A stretch of DNA of 64,000 bases from Artemisia argyi (Eukaryota > Streptophyta > Magnoliopsida > Asterales > Asteraceae). A model generated the notes under the pieces. That model saw only the letters and a list, made by a program, of their open reading frames with translations. It was not told the DNA's origin and did no database searches. A program made the translations under genes and the position numbers. Below, piece by piece: positions 1 through 11,260 of this stretch; position 1 is the first letter of the stretch; every line of letters starts with the position of its first letter. The stretch covers positions 87,158,472 to 87,222,471 of the forward strand of contig CM060707.1 in assembly GCA_030686995.1 (NCBI GenBank), given 5' to 3'.

Positions 1-539
1 AAAAAAAATACAAAAACAATATAAAATCAAAAAATCCAAAAATATTCTTCTCATGCCATGTCTCTCGTATCAATCAATATTCTGTACGTTTCTAGAAATG
101 TCTTTCAACAATGATACAGACATGTACAGATGTTTAAATGGGAGTTCCTTATATGTGTTTTTTTTTTTTTAAAACATGTCGTTTCTCAAAATTTTCTTCA
201 CTATGGCTTTCATATACCTCAATAGGAAACCCGTGCTTCAAAGTGAAATCTTTTCAAAACATGGGTCCGGGTATAATAACTCGAAAAGATTTCAAATAAG
301 GTCCCTAATGATGACTTCTGATTATTTCTAATCAAGGACTCGTATTTTCAAGGACGAAATCTTTTTCAAAAAGTTCGAGTCTAAACAAACGAAAAAGACT
401 TCAAACAAAAACTCGTTTTCAAAACAGAATTCTTGAGCACTTTTTCAAGATTGTTCAAAAGATTTCTCAAAATCTCTCAAATGAGTGCTCATGATAACTC
501 CCTCCAAACCCTTAACTGATTTTAAAATGAGCTATCATT

Positions 540-1051
540 AAGGGGGAGTACAAAAACAAAATTATTCCAAATTCATGCAAAATGAAATCTGTCTTTCTCT
601 CCAAAAAGCTTTTTCTTAATCTGTTGATATAAAAAATATCACGATATGCTATTTTTGAGGGGGAGAAGACATGATTAAAATGTGATCAAAGATGTTTAAA
701 GATTGTGACTGAATCTCAAAAGAGCTCGACTCAGTAAGTACCAATGAATTGACAAAGCTTAAAATGTCAGTAATAAAAAAAACTTGTCCTGGATGGGTAA
801 TAATTTCAAGCTAGTCCAACTAGTGATGTAAGCGTGTCCCAAATAGGACTTGTCTGAGTAGAATGTACCGTATCGAGAGGCTTTCTTTGGACTTGACCAG
901 GACGGGTAATAATTTCAAGCTAGTCTAACTGGTGATGTAAGCGTGTCTCAAATCGGTCATGTTCACTGAAAGTGGATCAATTCAAAAAGTGCAAACTCCT
1001 CCCGCATGTGCAAATTTCTTAAAAATTACATGAGCACATGTGAAGGGGGAG
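540..1051 (+). other. Internal polypurine-tract copies of element A
   Basis: Three purine tracts of the form AGGGGGAG lie at 540-548, 656-667 (variant GAGGGGGAGAAG) and 1042-1051. They match the tract that directly precedes the 3' LTR at 2495-2506. Multiple PPT copies upstream of the 3' LTR are a known Sirevirus trait. Whether the internal copies prime plus-strand DNA is not shown by sequence. Confidence 0.7.
797..955 (+). repeat. Imperfect direct repeat in element A 3' UTR
   Basis: A block of about 48 bp beginning GTAATAATTTCAAGCTAGTC occurs at 797-844 and again at 907-955 with a few substitutions, giving a 110-bp period. The repeat is non-coding on both strands. Its role is unknown. Confidence 0.75.
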
Positions 1052-1072
1052 TCCTTCAAAAGAAACCAAAAA

Positions 1073-1113
1073 CTCTCAAAGTGTATGTTTAATAATCATA
1101 AACACTTTGAGAG
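1073..1113. repeat. 12-bp perfect inverted repeat
   Basis: Arms CTCTCAAAGTGT (1073-1084) and ACACTTTGAGAG (1102-1113) are perfect complements around a 17-nt loop, just 3' of the third internal purine tract. It could fold as an RNA hairpin in the element's 3' UTR. Confidence 0.7.
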
Positions 1114-2494
1114 ATTTTCAAATGAATGGTTTTATGGCAACAATAGGATAGTCATGAAGATATAAGGTGATTAAGGTTAGGAAAAACCGTCCTACGATCC
1201 GCCAGATCCAGAGGGATCTACCCAAGGACAAATCCAATAGATTAGAATTAGAAGTGCTTAGGTATGACTGGAAAAAAGGAGAAAATGAGAAAGGAGAAAG
1301 AAGGGGTTGAAGAATTAAAAAGAAAAGTTAAAGAAAGGGTGAAAAGAAATAGCCCTCCAAAATGTTCAACCTTAGGGCAGACACCGGGTTCAATTCGTAT
1401 GCTACTGGTTGTTACCAAGGTGACACCGGTATTGAAGACAAAGACGTAATGGACCCAGTGATGCACTGCACTTAACCTTCTAAGCCACTCAAGTTCTCTT
1501 AAAAGAGCTTGTTTCATTCTCACGGGGAACCGGTGTAATCTATCAACTTATAGAGATGGTTGATATGAAGCAGGAGACCTCTCCCTAATCTCCGCATAGG
1601 AAACCAAATGTGCACTTATCGAGTCTAGAGTCCCGAGATTCATCAAAAGATCTCGTAGGAACACATGATATTTCTACACTGGTTGTTCAACATTAAGGGC
1701 ACCAGATGTAAACTTAAGAGTCCTACACAGATCTTAGCAATCTGCAGAGAACATTTATGAGAGGATTTACTTATGTATTTTCTCAATGATTGAACGGAAA
1801 TTCCTGCCAGGGTCAACATCAAGCAGCCCTGACAGCAGGTCACTTCAGTAATTCTTTATGGGTTACGCTTAGTGTTCGCGGTGGTTCCAAAACGGTCTAC
1901 AGTCGTGGGGTGATCTCCAGCGACTCACCCATTCGTTGATCTACTTAGTAGATCTTGTAAGCCCTCTCTGGGGTATCCGAATTGGGAACGGCCTTAGTAA
2001 GGGTTAGAAGGAGTCTTCACACTATGCTGTTGACGATCTCTAATTCCGAACCTGTAAGTACCGGTTGATTTATTGCTAACTGTTTACTTGCAGCAACACA
2101 TCACCTCCATGACGATGGATTCCACATGCTCATACATGTATCTCAAAGTTAATGAAAGTTCTCACAAAGATCAAGGCATAACAAAGGTCAAAGAAAGATT
2201 CTTCAATACAAAAGGGAATCTACAAAGTAAAGAGACAAAGATAAAAGTGAAAGAACGGGAACAACAAATGTATGTATCACAAAGACTAAAGACGTATGAG
2301 CATGTTGGAATGGCGGACAACCACCAAAGACTAAGAAGTGACGAAAGGCAGACAAAGAATGATGAAAAGTCAGTCATCGAAGATCATAAAGCATGAAGGA
2401 ACAAAGACTAAAGGATAATACAACAACACACAAAGTTCAAGACAAAGAATACAGAAGACCTAATCACGTGGACCATCATTCGAATGACCACCCC

Positions 2495-2506
2495 TTAGGG
2501 GGAGAT
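2495..2506 (+). other. Polypurine tract of element A
   Basis: TTAGGGGGAGAT directly precedes the TGTTAG start of the LTR at 2507. This is the expected position and composition of the plus-strand primer tract of a Copia element. Confidence 0.85.
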
Positions 2507-2927
2507 TGTTAGCATTAAAAAAATATAATAGAAAAGTGATGGTCATTCTCAACTTATTAACTTTGTAAAGTGTCGTAGAATAGAAAATAGAATAGTCAAT
2601 GGGCGTTTGGATTGGGCTAAGCTAATATGTTAGAAGTTATGTATAAGTTAGTCCATTTATCAAAGATGTAAACCAAGTCCAACCCATCTCATACGTGGCC
2701 CATAGGAAAGCCCATTAGGGCATATGATGTTTACTATATAAACACCTCAAATGAGTCATTTGAGGTGTGTGCTTGTATGTGTAAGTGTGTGTGCCTCTTG
2801 AATAAAATCTTTCTATTTTATCTTATTCTCTCTTCATCTTAACGCCATACTTATCAATACAAGTCACCATCTTTACTTCATCTTTACTTAATATTTGTGT
2901 TAAAGTTGATAGTTTTAAGGTCCTACA
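2507..2927 (+). repeat. 3' LTR of Copia element A
   Basis: This 421-bp LTR begins TGTTAG right after the polypurine tract and ends CCTACA at the point where minus-strand D coding sequence resumes (AGCTT at 2928 falls inside the RNase H region). It contains a TATA box (TATATAAA, 2735-2742) and an AATAAA signal (2801-2806), in the U3-R order of a plus-strand element. The right flanking duplication would be AGCTT; the left copy is outside the window. Confidence 0.85.
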
Positions 2928-3609
2928 AGCTTACAAGTTTCTCTCCCAGAAATTGAGCACCTCCTAAAGTACTTCGTCGAGTATCTTGACACCCCGCATG
3001 GTCAGCATCTGAGTAGGCCGTGAGAGCCATACGGTGTCTTTAGGATACCAGAGACCCATGTTAATAGTCCTTTGGAGATACCTAAATACCCTCTTGACTG
3101 CTTCCAAGTGCTTTTTGGTAGGATTGGATTGATACCGAGCACACATACATACAACAAATAGAAGATCTGGCCTGCTAGCAGTGAGATACATCAGGGATCC
3201 AATCATGCTTCTGTATTTGGATTGATCAACGAGGACCCCAGATGTATCATCATCAAGTTTGGATCTTTCAACCATTGGAGTATCAATTTAGTCACTTGTA
3301 TCAAATCTAAATTTCTTCAAGATGTCATTAGCATATTTGGCTTAATTAATGAAAATACCACTTGGACTCTGTAAGATTTGCAATAGTAAGAAAAATGACA
3401 TCTGTCCCATCATCGACATTTGGAACTTTGAACTCATCTCCTTTGAGAAACGATCACATTCCATAGGATTAGATGACACAAATATGATATCATCTACATA
3501 AATTTGAACATGAAGCAGATGATTACCCATCTTCCTAGTGAACAAGGTAGGATCAACGACACCATTGGTGAATTGGTTTGCTAGAATGAACTTGGACAAA
3601 GTGTTGTAC
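2928..3609 (-). pseudogene. Copia D: RT C-terminal part and RNase H start
   Basis: The minus strand encodes the second half of a Copia reverse transcriptase. The catalytic YVDD motif is at 3489-3500, followed by [15 protein letters not shown] and a GLWYPKD motif. A frameshift follows near 3045, after which another frame reads [12 protein letters not shown], the start of Copia RNase H. The RNase H is cut at 2928 by insertion of element A. The N-terminal RT half lies at 11261-11714, separated by element B; both halves are in the same frame once B and one 5-bp duplication are removed. The copy is a relic, because stops and the frameshift prevent a polyprotein. Confidence 0.9.
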
Positions 3610-5051
3610 TGATACGTGGGAATCGCACCAGGCTTTACCTCTCGAGGGATCTCGAGAAGCTTACAACCCCCACCAGGCAGTGTACCTGATCGTTGTAGTA
3701 TAGTATAGTGACAAGTATCAGGGGATTGATCGTTCAACTCAGGAATAGTGTCGCCAGGATTAAAAAGCCTAAAAACTAGGTCTAGAGGTGAGGGATGATT
3801 CTTTTTGTATTTTTATATTTTATAAAAGCAAATAAAATCTCGGGTTTTGGAAGAGTGGGTGGAATTAGTTGCTAATCAACTATCCCAAATTAACTAAGAT
3901 GCAATCAAAATAAAATAACAAAAAAAAATGAAAATGAAAGCTAATTACTAATGTTGTGTAAACAATAATGGTGAAAGTTGTATTTACTTAGGTTTTATTA
4001 CTCCCTAGATATCTTTTACAGGTTGATAATTTGTTACAATTGCATGGATGACGGTCGTATTCCTTAATACTAGTCGTAGGGCCGTGTACAATATTCCCTA
4101 ACTCTATAGGATCCTACTTCACTCCTATGTCGAGCCGTTAGAAGCTCCTAACATGGGATCATTAGAATTCTCCTATGCATTAAATATAACCAAAAATCAT
4201 AGTACACCACTGATCATGTTTCTTAAGACGTTCAAGCATGTTACCAATGGAAGTCTGCTAGTTTTCTTAAGCCTAACATCGAATACAATAATCCGTAACA
4301 ACTATAACAAACAATCAACACCTAATTAACATCTAGGTTTCACTACATCTAAGCAAACACACAAGAGATCTAGCCAAGCATGTTAAATTCAAGACAAGTG
4401 TAAAATATATTCAAACAACACACAGACATATTGATTGAATTGAAAGAGTACTTATCTCAATTGAACATGAAAGGTTTCAAAGGGTAAAAACCCTTGAAAA
4501 AGCTGTGAAAATCAGACTAGGGTTTATCTCCAAAGTTACACCCTAAAAGTTACACACTAATGAATGAAAATTGCAAAAATATATATAGATTTTACAAGGT
4601 GATGGCGTCAAGAAGAAAATTCTGACGCCGTCAACTCGCCTCCCATAATGAAATCGGATTGCCTAGATCCACTTTTGACGCCGTCATTTGTAAAGTTACT
4701 CTGGGCCGTCACTAACATTTGGACCATGACGGCCTATGGTGACGCCGTCATGTCCTTAGTACAAAACTCTCTGGACCGTCACGGAATTTATCCACTTCCA
4801 CCTCTTGTATTACTCTTGACGCCGTCACTTGGAAATTCTTGACGCCGTTAGGTACATTTCCCAGAAAGGAAAATTAATACTTTGCCGTTTTCTTCACTTT
4901 TATGCTCCAAAAACGTCCAAAATGCTTCCTTTTCCAGAATTCAAAAGTACCTAAAATGACAAAAGGAACGATTTAGGGCAATATTTGATCAAATAAATTT
5001 GAATCCGGGCTAAAATGACCCCTTAAAAACGGTTCATTTTTCGCATCATCA
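3610..5051 (-). repeat. 3' LTR of element B
   Basis: This LTR starts TGATAC and ends CATCA on the plus strand (TGATGATGCG...GTATCA in element sense). It is 1442 bp, against 1433 bp for its partner at 9828-11260. In element sense it holds a dyad cluster, then a TATA-like CTATATATA (rc near 4579-4587), then a long R-U5 region. Confidence 0.9.
4600..4850. promoter_or_regulatory. U3 dyad cluster TGACGCCGTCA, 3' LTR of B
   Basis: The 11-mer TGACGCCGTCA occurs at 4623-4633, 4676-4686, 4740-4750 and 4817-4827. Variants lie at 4600 (TGATGGCGTCA) and 4840 (TGACGCCGTTA), and half-sites (GCCGTCA, ATGACGG, ACCGTCA) sit between them. In element sense the cluster lies directly upstream of the TATA-like box. 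TGACG is the core of plant bZIP/TGA sites, so an enhancer role is plausible but inferred. Confidence 0.75.
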
Positions 5052-5486
5052 AATACCCTTACACTTGAGATTTGCTTGTCCTCAAGCAAATGCGCTTTTA
5101 TATCACAATATGGAAATGGAAATGGAAAGCATCTCTGACTACCTGTCATAGCAAAATAGATTACCATAGGCTTGGGAAAGGATCAAACCTCCACCACTTG
5201 GCGTAAGCACCTAGGATAAACTATCAAAGAGGTCTTTTAAAGGGTTATAACGTTAGGTGTAGGGATATGGAATACACGATTTTGTTGGATATAGGCAATA
5301 TTTACTGGTGGCGAGTTAATCATTTTGGTTAATTACATGTACAATATGGCGTTGCTATGCCAAGACTAGACTCGACTTAAGCTAAATAATTAAAAATAAC
5401 AAAAACATAAAATAAACATAGAATGAAACGGGATGGTAGTCCGTATGTTTTTTATCTTTTCTTTTTCCATTTTTTTTCTTTTTCTT

Positions 5487-5487
<1 letters not shown>

Positions 5488-5540
<53 letters not shown>
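5488..5540. repeat. Poly-T tract
   Basis: An uninterrupted run of about 53 T (poly-A in element sense). Its true length may be affected by assembly. The Phe-rich ORF over it is meaningless. Confidence 0.9.
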
Positions 5541-5541
<1 letters not shown>

Positions 5542-6918
5542 TATTCACTCTTACCCTACCATCCAAAATAATACATTATAGGGAATGTACATTCCCCTTA
5601 CACTTGAATTTTTACATACTTTACAATAAACTAATCTAATGACTCGAATCAAGATAATCAAAACACTTGGAGTACTTTTAAGATTAACGCACATATGGGG
5701 GTAATATAAGATGTTCTTCCCCATTACTCCATAACATAAGTATTTTACCCATTAGTCCCAATCGTCCCAAAACAATATGTACAAGATATGACTCGACTTA
5801 GCAACCATTTAATCAATTAGATAATTAACTAAGGGTTTAAACATGTAACAATAATGCACTAAAGATGAGTGCATACACAGAAGGCTAAGGCGATTTGGTT
5901 GTACATTTAAGTGGATTGTAACAAATTCTTCCTTTAAGTAAAATGCTTAAAGTTAGAAACGAAAATATAGGCTCGGAGGGGTGTACTAAGGGTTTCTTGT
6001 ACTAAAAATGAGTACAACGTTAAGGTGTGGGAAAACTTAGTTGACTTTACTAGCCAAGTAATATGACTTAAATGGTCAAGTAGTTATGATACGGGTTTAA
6101 CAGAAGGGTGATCCTAACTCCTCTTATCATGTAGTAAATCCTACTACACGAATGTAGTCTCACTAGCGGTCTCGGGATGCATCACTAACGCAAGTTCTAG
6201 AATCTAAATGCTACCGGTACACTCATAAGCACTAATAGTAAATGCTTTTCCTATCAAATCTAAAGCCGAACCTCACATATTTGGGTGGAAAATTTTTCTG
6301 AATAGTACGGTTTTGTGCTAGTCATAGGACTCCTATCCATGAAACGCTTGCTAAGGCTAAAGTTTCACTCCTAAATGTTGTAAAAAATTTTAATTTTGGC
6401 GCTAAAATTACACTAACAAGTATTTCTGTTAGTTTTATTACACACCTTCCATCGAACAAACAAACTCAAGTGCAATTGTATCCTATAAGGTATCATCATT
6501 TACCCTCCCCTTACACTTAGGATGAACATTGTCCCCAATGTTCAATTAAAGAATGTAAAAGTAAAACAGGTAAAAGAATGAAAGCGAATACTACCCTGAT
6601 TTGTTAGGTGTGGATAGTGTGGTAACAAGGTTAGATATTCCTCCAAGAAAATGAACATTCAAAGCTTCCCTTCTAGAAAAATAAATCATCTTCTTGTCAT
6701 ACATAACCTGTTAAACCTGAGAAAACAAACAAGGCAACCTCGCGTAAAATCGGAGACAATCTATATATACTAACAAATCCTAGAAAACAATGTAAGATAT
6801 AATGCTTGTGGAATGAATGTTTGCAGATTTCCTGAAGTTTATAAAACTAAAGAATTAACAAAAACTTCAAGACTCCGTTAGAAAAACAAAACTGGCAAAA
6901 TTTCCAGAATTTTACACA

Positions 6919-6952
6919 TGACGCCGTCAGGAATTAATTCCTGACGCCGTCA
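6919..6952. repeat. 34-bp near-perfect palindrome of two B dyads
   Basis: Two TGACGCCGTCA copies (6919-6929 and 6942-6952) flank the perfect 12-bp palindrome GGAATTAATTCC. The whole is symmetric except at the central base of each 11-mer. It shows that the LTR dyad also occurs in the internal region. Confidence 0.85.
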
Positions 6953-7551
6953 GAAGTGACCTGCAGAAATCTTTACGTTAAGTTTCCGGAAAATTTCTGA
7001 AAAAACTTGTGTCCTTCTTCCTGGAAAATCCTGCAAAACATCATTATGACTCGATACAAGCATTTGACTCTAACAAATACTAATACACATGTCCATTTAA
7101 TATTGTGGAGAATCATGATCAATTTTGTTCTTAAAAACGAATTTGGGATTTCCCCTTACACTTATCTTTTGCAAAATACCTTTATATGAAGTTAAGACGA
7201 AGTTAAACGACAAAATAAAGCATTTTCACAATTTTAGTTTGAAACATGATCTACCAACAATAAAAACAAAGCATGCATATGGAAGCAAATAACAATCAAA
7301 CAATTAAAAATCACACAAAACATGGGTTGCCTCCCAAGAAGCGCTTTTCTTTATTTTACGAGTCTTGTAGCTAGACTCAAGGTCATGGGCTATTACATGA
7401 CCTCAACGTTGGTCTTATTCTCTAGGTCATCTCCAATCTTAGTTTTGTATTCCGAACCTAGTTGCAAGCATTCCTTGTAGAAACCAAGTATTCTATTCAT
7501 AACATATTCTACTCCTCTACGTCTATCCTCATCATTCCTATAGTAAACCGC

Positions 7552-9670
7552 TTAATTGTGTTCCTTTTCTATGTTTGATAGAAGGCGGTATTGTTCAATC
7601 TTATAAGGCATTTGATAAGCAATCTCATCATTCTCTTCTTTGAATCTAACTATTCCTAAGGTCGGGTCATAACTCATCCTAGATGCCTCAACAAACGGTT
7701 TTCCAAACACTACTTGACTTAGACAATCATCTATTACCGGACGAGTTTCCTCTACCATCACAAAGTCGATAACATAAGTGAAGTTTCCTACAAATACATG
7801 CAATCCTCTCACTCTTCCTACAAAATTGCTTATAAAATTCTTGTTGGGCATCATCCTATAACCAAGTTGCTTCTTCATTACCCAATTATAATAGGTCCTA
7901 GTCATGATGTTTATAGGAGACCTAGGGTCGATATAAGCTTTCCATACATGCATATGCCCAATGTTGCATGGTATGTTGATGTTAGAGGGATCACCTACTT
8001 TAATAAGGGGTGAACCAAGGATATATGGTGTCTCGGGATCATTGAATAAATCCTTGTGATATTCCCGTTCTTCCTTGGTAGGTAACTTATCAAAGTACTC
8101 TTCTACATTTTCTACTTCCTCTAAATTTTCTCCCTTATTAACCTCAACTTCATTAATCTCATCCCTAGTCTCGGTTTCTATTCCAACTTCATCCTTGTCA
8201 CTTTCTACTATATTCTTATCTATTGGCTTAGTGGTGACAACATTGACAAAATGGACATGTTTGGATGATGAAGGGTCCTTAATTTGGATTCCGCTATTAG
8301 TGTCCCTAGTGTTCTTCCTAGGTGTAGAAAGCACTTGGTTGTTGAGGGCTTTCAACAAGTTGTCAATCTTATTGGTCATATCCGTTTGTTGTTGATTGAA
8401 TTCGGTTTCAAACTTAGCTATACGAGCTTCTTGAGATGCCATGAACTTGGACATCAATCCTTCAAGATTATTGGTACTACCATGGTTGTTAAAAGGGTTG
8501 TTGTTGAAAGTACGGTTAGCGGTTGGACCGTTTGGTTGGTAACGATTAGGAGGATTGGAAGAATTGTTTTGGTTTTGTTTCCACCTAAGGTTCGGGTGAT
8601 TTTTCCAAGAAGGGTTGTAGGAATCACCGTAAGGGTTTGGCTCGGGTTTGAAAGTGTACTACTTATCTCCCGCTTCGTCGGTACGCGAGGATGCATAGTC
8701 CGCAAAAGCTTGTCCGGGGAGTTCCACGCAATCATGAGTGTCATGGGGACAACTACATAATTCGCATGAAGAAGTGATTTTGTTCACTTGGCTTGAAGGC
8801 TTGGGAGCTTCGTAAGATTTCATGAGAAACTTGACTTGGTCTTCAAGTTCCATGATCTTACGGTCGGGAGTGCTAGAATTGTTCGAAGGCAAAGATATTG
8901 CCTTAACCGTTTTGTTCAAATCGCGGGGATCATTCCAACTTTCGTTGTCATAGAGAGCAAGATCTTCTATGAGTTCCCATGATTCTTTCGCACTAAGATC
9001 ACGTAGCTTGCCACTGGCCGATTGGTCAATGGTTCACCTTGTGGAGAGATCAATATGGTCATAGAAGATTTGGACTTGGATCCAAAGATCTATGCCATGA
9101 TGAGGGACTTTTTGGAGTAAGTCCTTGAAACGAGTCCATGCTTCATATCGAGTTTCACCTTGACGTTGTTGGAACATCAAGATATCATTTCTAAGCTTGG
9201 TAGTTCTCCCCAGTGGGGAAAATTGAGCAAGGAAACGAGTGGTGAGATCATCCCATGAGGTGATGGATCCCGCGGGTAGACGTTCAAGCCATTGATTAGC
9301 TTGATCACGTAGAGAGAATTGGAATAGGCGTAATCGGGTCGACTCTGAGGTTGTAACATCAAGGTCTATAGAATCTACGATTATAAGGAAATCCTTGAGA
9401 TGTTGATTAGGATCTTCGAAACGAAGTCCATGGAATGCACATCCGCTTTGAACCAACCGGATGGTGTCGGATCGCAAGGGGGACACATTGGTTCCTTGAG
9501 TGAGCTCAATAGTGTTTCGATAGCCTTGGTGGCTAGGACGAGAATACTCTCCTAGGGTTCGGGGCCTAAGAGGTTGGTTTGCTAGTGGTGGGTTTTGTGG
9601 TTGGTTTTATTGTGGTGGGTTGATGGGTTCAAAGATGTTACCACCTTCCTTGTTGTCGGATGGTAAAGAT
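7552..9670 (-). pseudogene. Element B gag with retropepsin-like domain
   Basis: One reading frame runs from about 9670 to the stop at 7552, broken by in-frame stops near 9610 (TAA), at 9034-9036 (TGA, where relatives have Arg) and at 8659-8661 (TAG, at a Trp position). The N-terminal part is a retrotransposon capsid domain (LRLFQFSLRDQANQWLERLP, then FLAQFSP). Next comes a Cys/His cluster (CELCSCPHDTHDC), a Gln/Asn-rich linker, and a retropepsin-like fold near 7600-7990. There the catalytic DxG is replaced by Asp-Pro-Arg (YIDPRSPINIM), so protease activity is doubtful. No RT follows. The capsid assignment is firm; the protease label is inferred from the fold-like pattern. Confidence 0.85.
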
Positions 9671-9802
9671 TACGAACAAAGACACGAAGAAATAAGATAG
9701 ACTAAAGAAAGCCTAAAAATAAAAATAAAAATAAAATCTTACTAGAAAGGAATCTAGCAAGTAGACCTAATAAAAGGAAATCCTAACCTAGACAATAACT
9801 AT

Positions 9803-9821
9803 TCCCCGGGCTGCGGCGCCA
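9803..9821 (-). other. Primer binding site of element B (tRNA-Asp type)
   Basis: In element sense TGGCGCCGCAGCCCGGGGA follows the LTR end after a few bases. It resembles the complement of the plant tRNA-Asp 3' end used by Athila/Tat elements, with several differences in the middle. Confidence 0.75.
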
Positions 9822-9827
9822 AAAACT

Positions 9828-11260
9828 TGATACGTGGGAATCGCACCAGACTTTACCTCTCGAGGGATCTCTAGAAGCTTACAACCCCCACCAGGCAGTG
9901 TACCTGATCGTTGTAGTATAGTATAGTGACAAGTACCGGGGGATTGATCGTTCAACACAAGAATAGTGTCGCTAGGATTAGAAAGCCTAAAAACTAGGCC
10001 TAGAGGTGAGGGATGATTCTTTTTGTATTTTTATATTTTATAAAAGCAAATAAAATTTCAGGTTTTGAAAAAGTGGGCGGAATTAGTTGCTAATCAACTA
10101 ACCCAAATTAACTAAGATGCAATCAAAATAAAATAACAAAAAATTGAAAATGAAAGCTAATTACTAATGTGGTGTAAACAATAATGGTGAAAGTTTTGTT
10201 TACTCAGGTTTCATTACTCCCTAGATATCTTTTACAGGTTGATAATTTATTACAGTTGCATGGATGATGGGTCGTATTCCTTAATACTAGTCGTAGGGCC
10301 GTGTACAATATTCCCTAACTCTATAGGATCCTACTTCACTCCTATGTCGAGCCGTTAGAAGCTCCTAACATGGGATCATTAGAATTCTCCTATGCATTAA
10401 ATACAACCAAAAATCATAGTACACCTCTGATCATGTTTCTTAAGACGTTCAAGCATGTTACCAATGGAAGTCTGCCAGTTTTCTTAAGCCTAACATCGAA
10501 TACAATCATCCGTAACAACTATAAACAAACAATCTACCCATAATTAACATCTAGGTTTCACTACATCTAAGCAAACACACAAGAGATCTAGCCAAGCATG
10601 TTAAATTAGAGACAAGTGTAAGATATATTCAAACAACACATAGACATATTGATTGAATTGAAAGAGTACTTATCTCAATTGAACATGAAAGGTTTCAAAG
10701 GGTAAAAACCCTTGAAAAAGTTGTGAAAATCGGACTAGGGTTTATCTCCAAAGTTACACACTAATGAATGAAAATTGCAAAACTATATATAGATTTTACA
10801 GGGTGACGACGTCAAGAAGAAAATTATGACGCCGTCAACTCACCGCCCATAATGAAATCGGATTGCATAGATCCACTTTTGATGCCGTCATGTGTAAAGT
10901 TACTCTGGGCCGTCACTAACATTTGGACCATAACGGCCTATGGTGACGCCGTCATGTCCTTAGTACAAAACTCTCTGGACCGTCATGGACTTTATCCACT
11001 TCCACCTCTTGTATTACTCTTGACGTCATCACTTGGAAATTCTTGACGCCGTCAGGTGCTGTTCCCAGCAAGGAAAATTAAGACTTTGTCGTTTTCTTCA
11101 CTTTTATGCTCCAAAAACGTTTAAAATGCTTCCTTTTCTAGAATTCACTCCAAAAGTACCTAAAATGATAAAAAGAACAATTTAGGGCAATATTTGATCA
11201 AATAAATTCGAATCCGGGCTAAAATTACCCCTTAAAAACGGTTCATTTTTTGCCTCATCA
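9828..11260 (-). repeat. 5' LTR of element B
   Basis: This 1433-bp partner of 3610-5051 is collinear over its whole length with scattered substitutions. The element-sense start is TGATGAGGCA and the end is GTATCA. A TATA-like CTATATATA lies about 20 bp past the dyad cluster (rc near 10784-10792). Confidence 0.9.
10804..11054. promoter_or_regulatory. U3 dyad cluster, 5' LTR of B
   Basis: TGACGCCGTCA occurs at 10827-10837, 10944-10954 and 11044-11054. Variants are TGACGACGTCA (10804-10814), TGATGCCGTCA (about 10879) and TGACGTCATCA (about 11031). Spacing matches the other LTR. Variants differ between the two copies, showing decay since insertion. Confidence 0.72.

Larger units (their letters stand above)
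1..2506 (+). mobile_element. Copia element A, 3' internal region
   Basis: This is the untranslated 3' part of a plus-strand Copia element whose pol lies left of the window. No reading frame here resembles gag, pol or an envelope-like protein. The sequence contains four AGGGGGAG-type purine tracts, the last abutting a TG-starting LTR at 2507. Repeated tracts of this kind are known from Sirevirus-type Copia elements. A diverged direct repeat and a 12-bp hairpin also lie here. A Lys-rich 107-codon ORF at 2073-2396 has no recognisable domain and I do not call it a gene. Confidence 0.75.
5056..7164 (-). other. Four PPT-like copies in element B
   Basis: The plus-strand motif CCCCTTACACTT[GA] (AAGTGTAAGGGG in element sense) occurs at 5056-5067 (with CCC), 5594-5606, 6507-6519 and 7152-7164. 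The first lies 4 bp from the 3' LTR, where the PPT belongs. The copy at 6507 is followed in element sense by GGGTAAATGATGAT, resembling the real junction GGGTATTTGATGAT. Confidence 0.7.
5052..7551 (-). other. Element B long 3' non-coding region
   Basis: This 2.5 kb between the gag-retropepsin stop and the 3' LTR has no supported ORF. It holds four copies of a PPT-like tract, a 53-nt T run (5488-5540, poly-A in element sense) and a near-perfect 34-bp palindrome (6919-6952). There is no trace of RT, integrase or envelope-like coding. The short ORFs on both strands are AT-rich chance frames. Confidence 0.7.
3610..11260 (-). mobile_element. Ty3-type non-autonomous element B
   Basis: This 7651-bp minus-strand element has LTRs at 9828-11260 (5') and 3610-5051 (3'), a tRNA-Asp-like primer site and a gag plus retropepsin-like ORF, but no RT, RNase H or integrase. 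It sits in the RT of Copia D, between the AWY and TLSKF segments. The flanks TGTAC (3605-3609) and CGTAC (11261-11265) form a target duplication with one mismatch. The family resembles the Tat/Athila-lineage elements of Asteraceae whose gag is often annotated MAK10-like. Its LTRs differ at about fifteen sites in the first 280 bp I compared, so the insertion is old. It would need trans-acting enzymes to move. Confidence 0.88.

Noticed and set aside
2073..2396. 107-codon Lys-rich plus ORF in element A
   Set aside because: No domain, odd composition and an opposing ORF in the same place; likely a chance frame in the 3' UTR.
5433..5639. Phe-rich ORF
   Set aside because: It is only translation of a poly-T tract.
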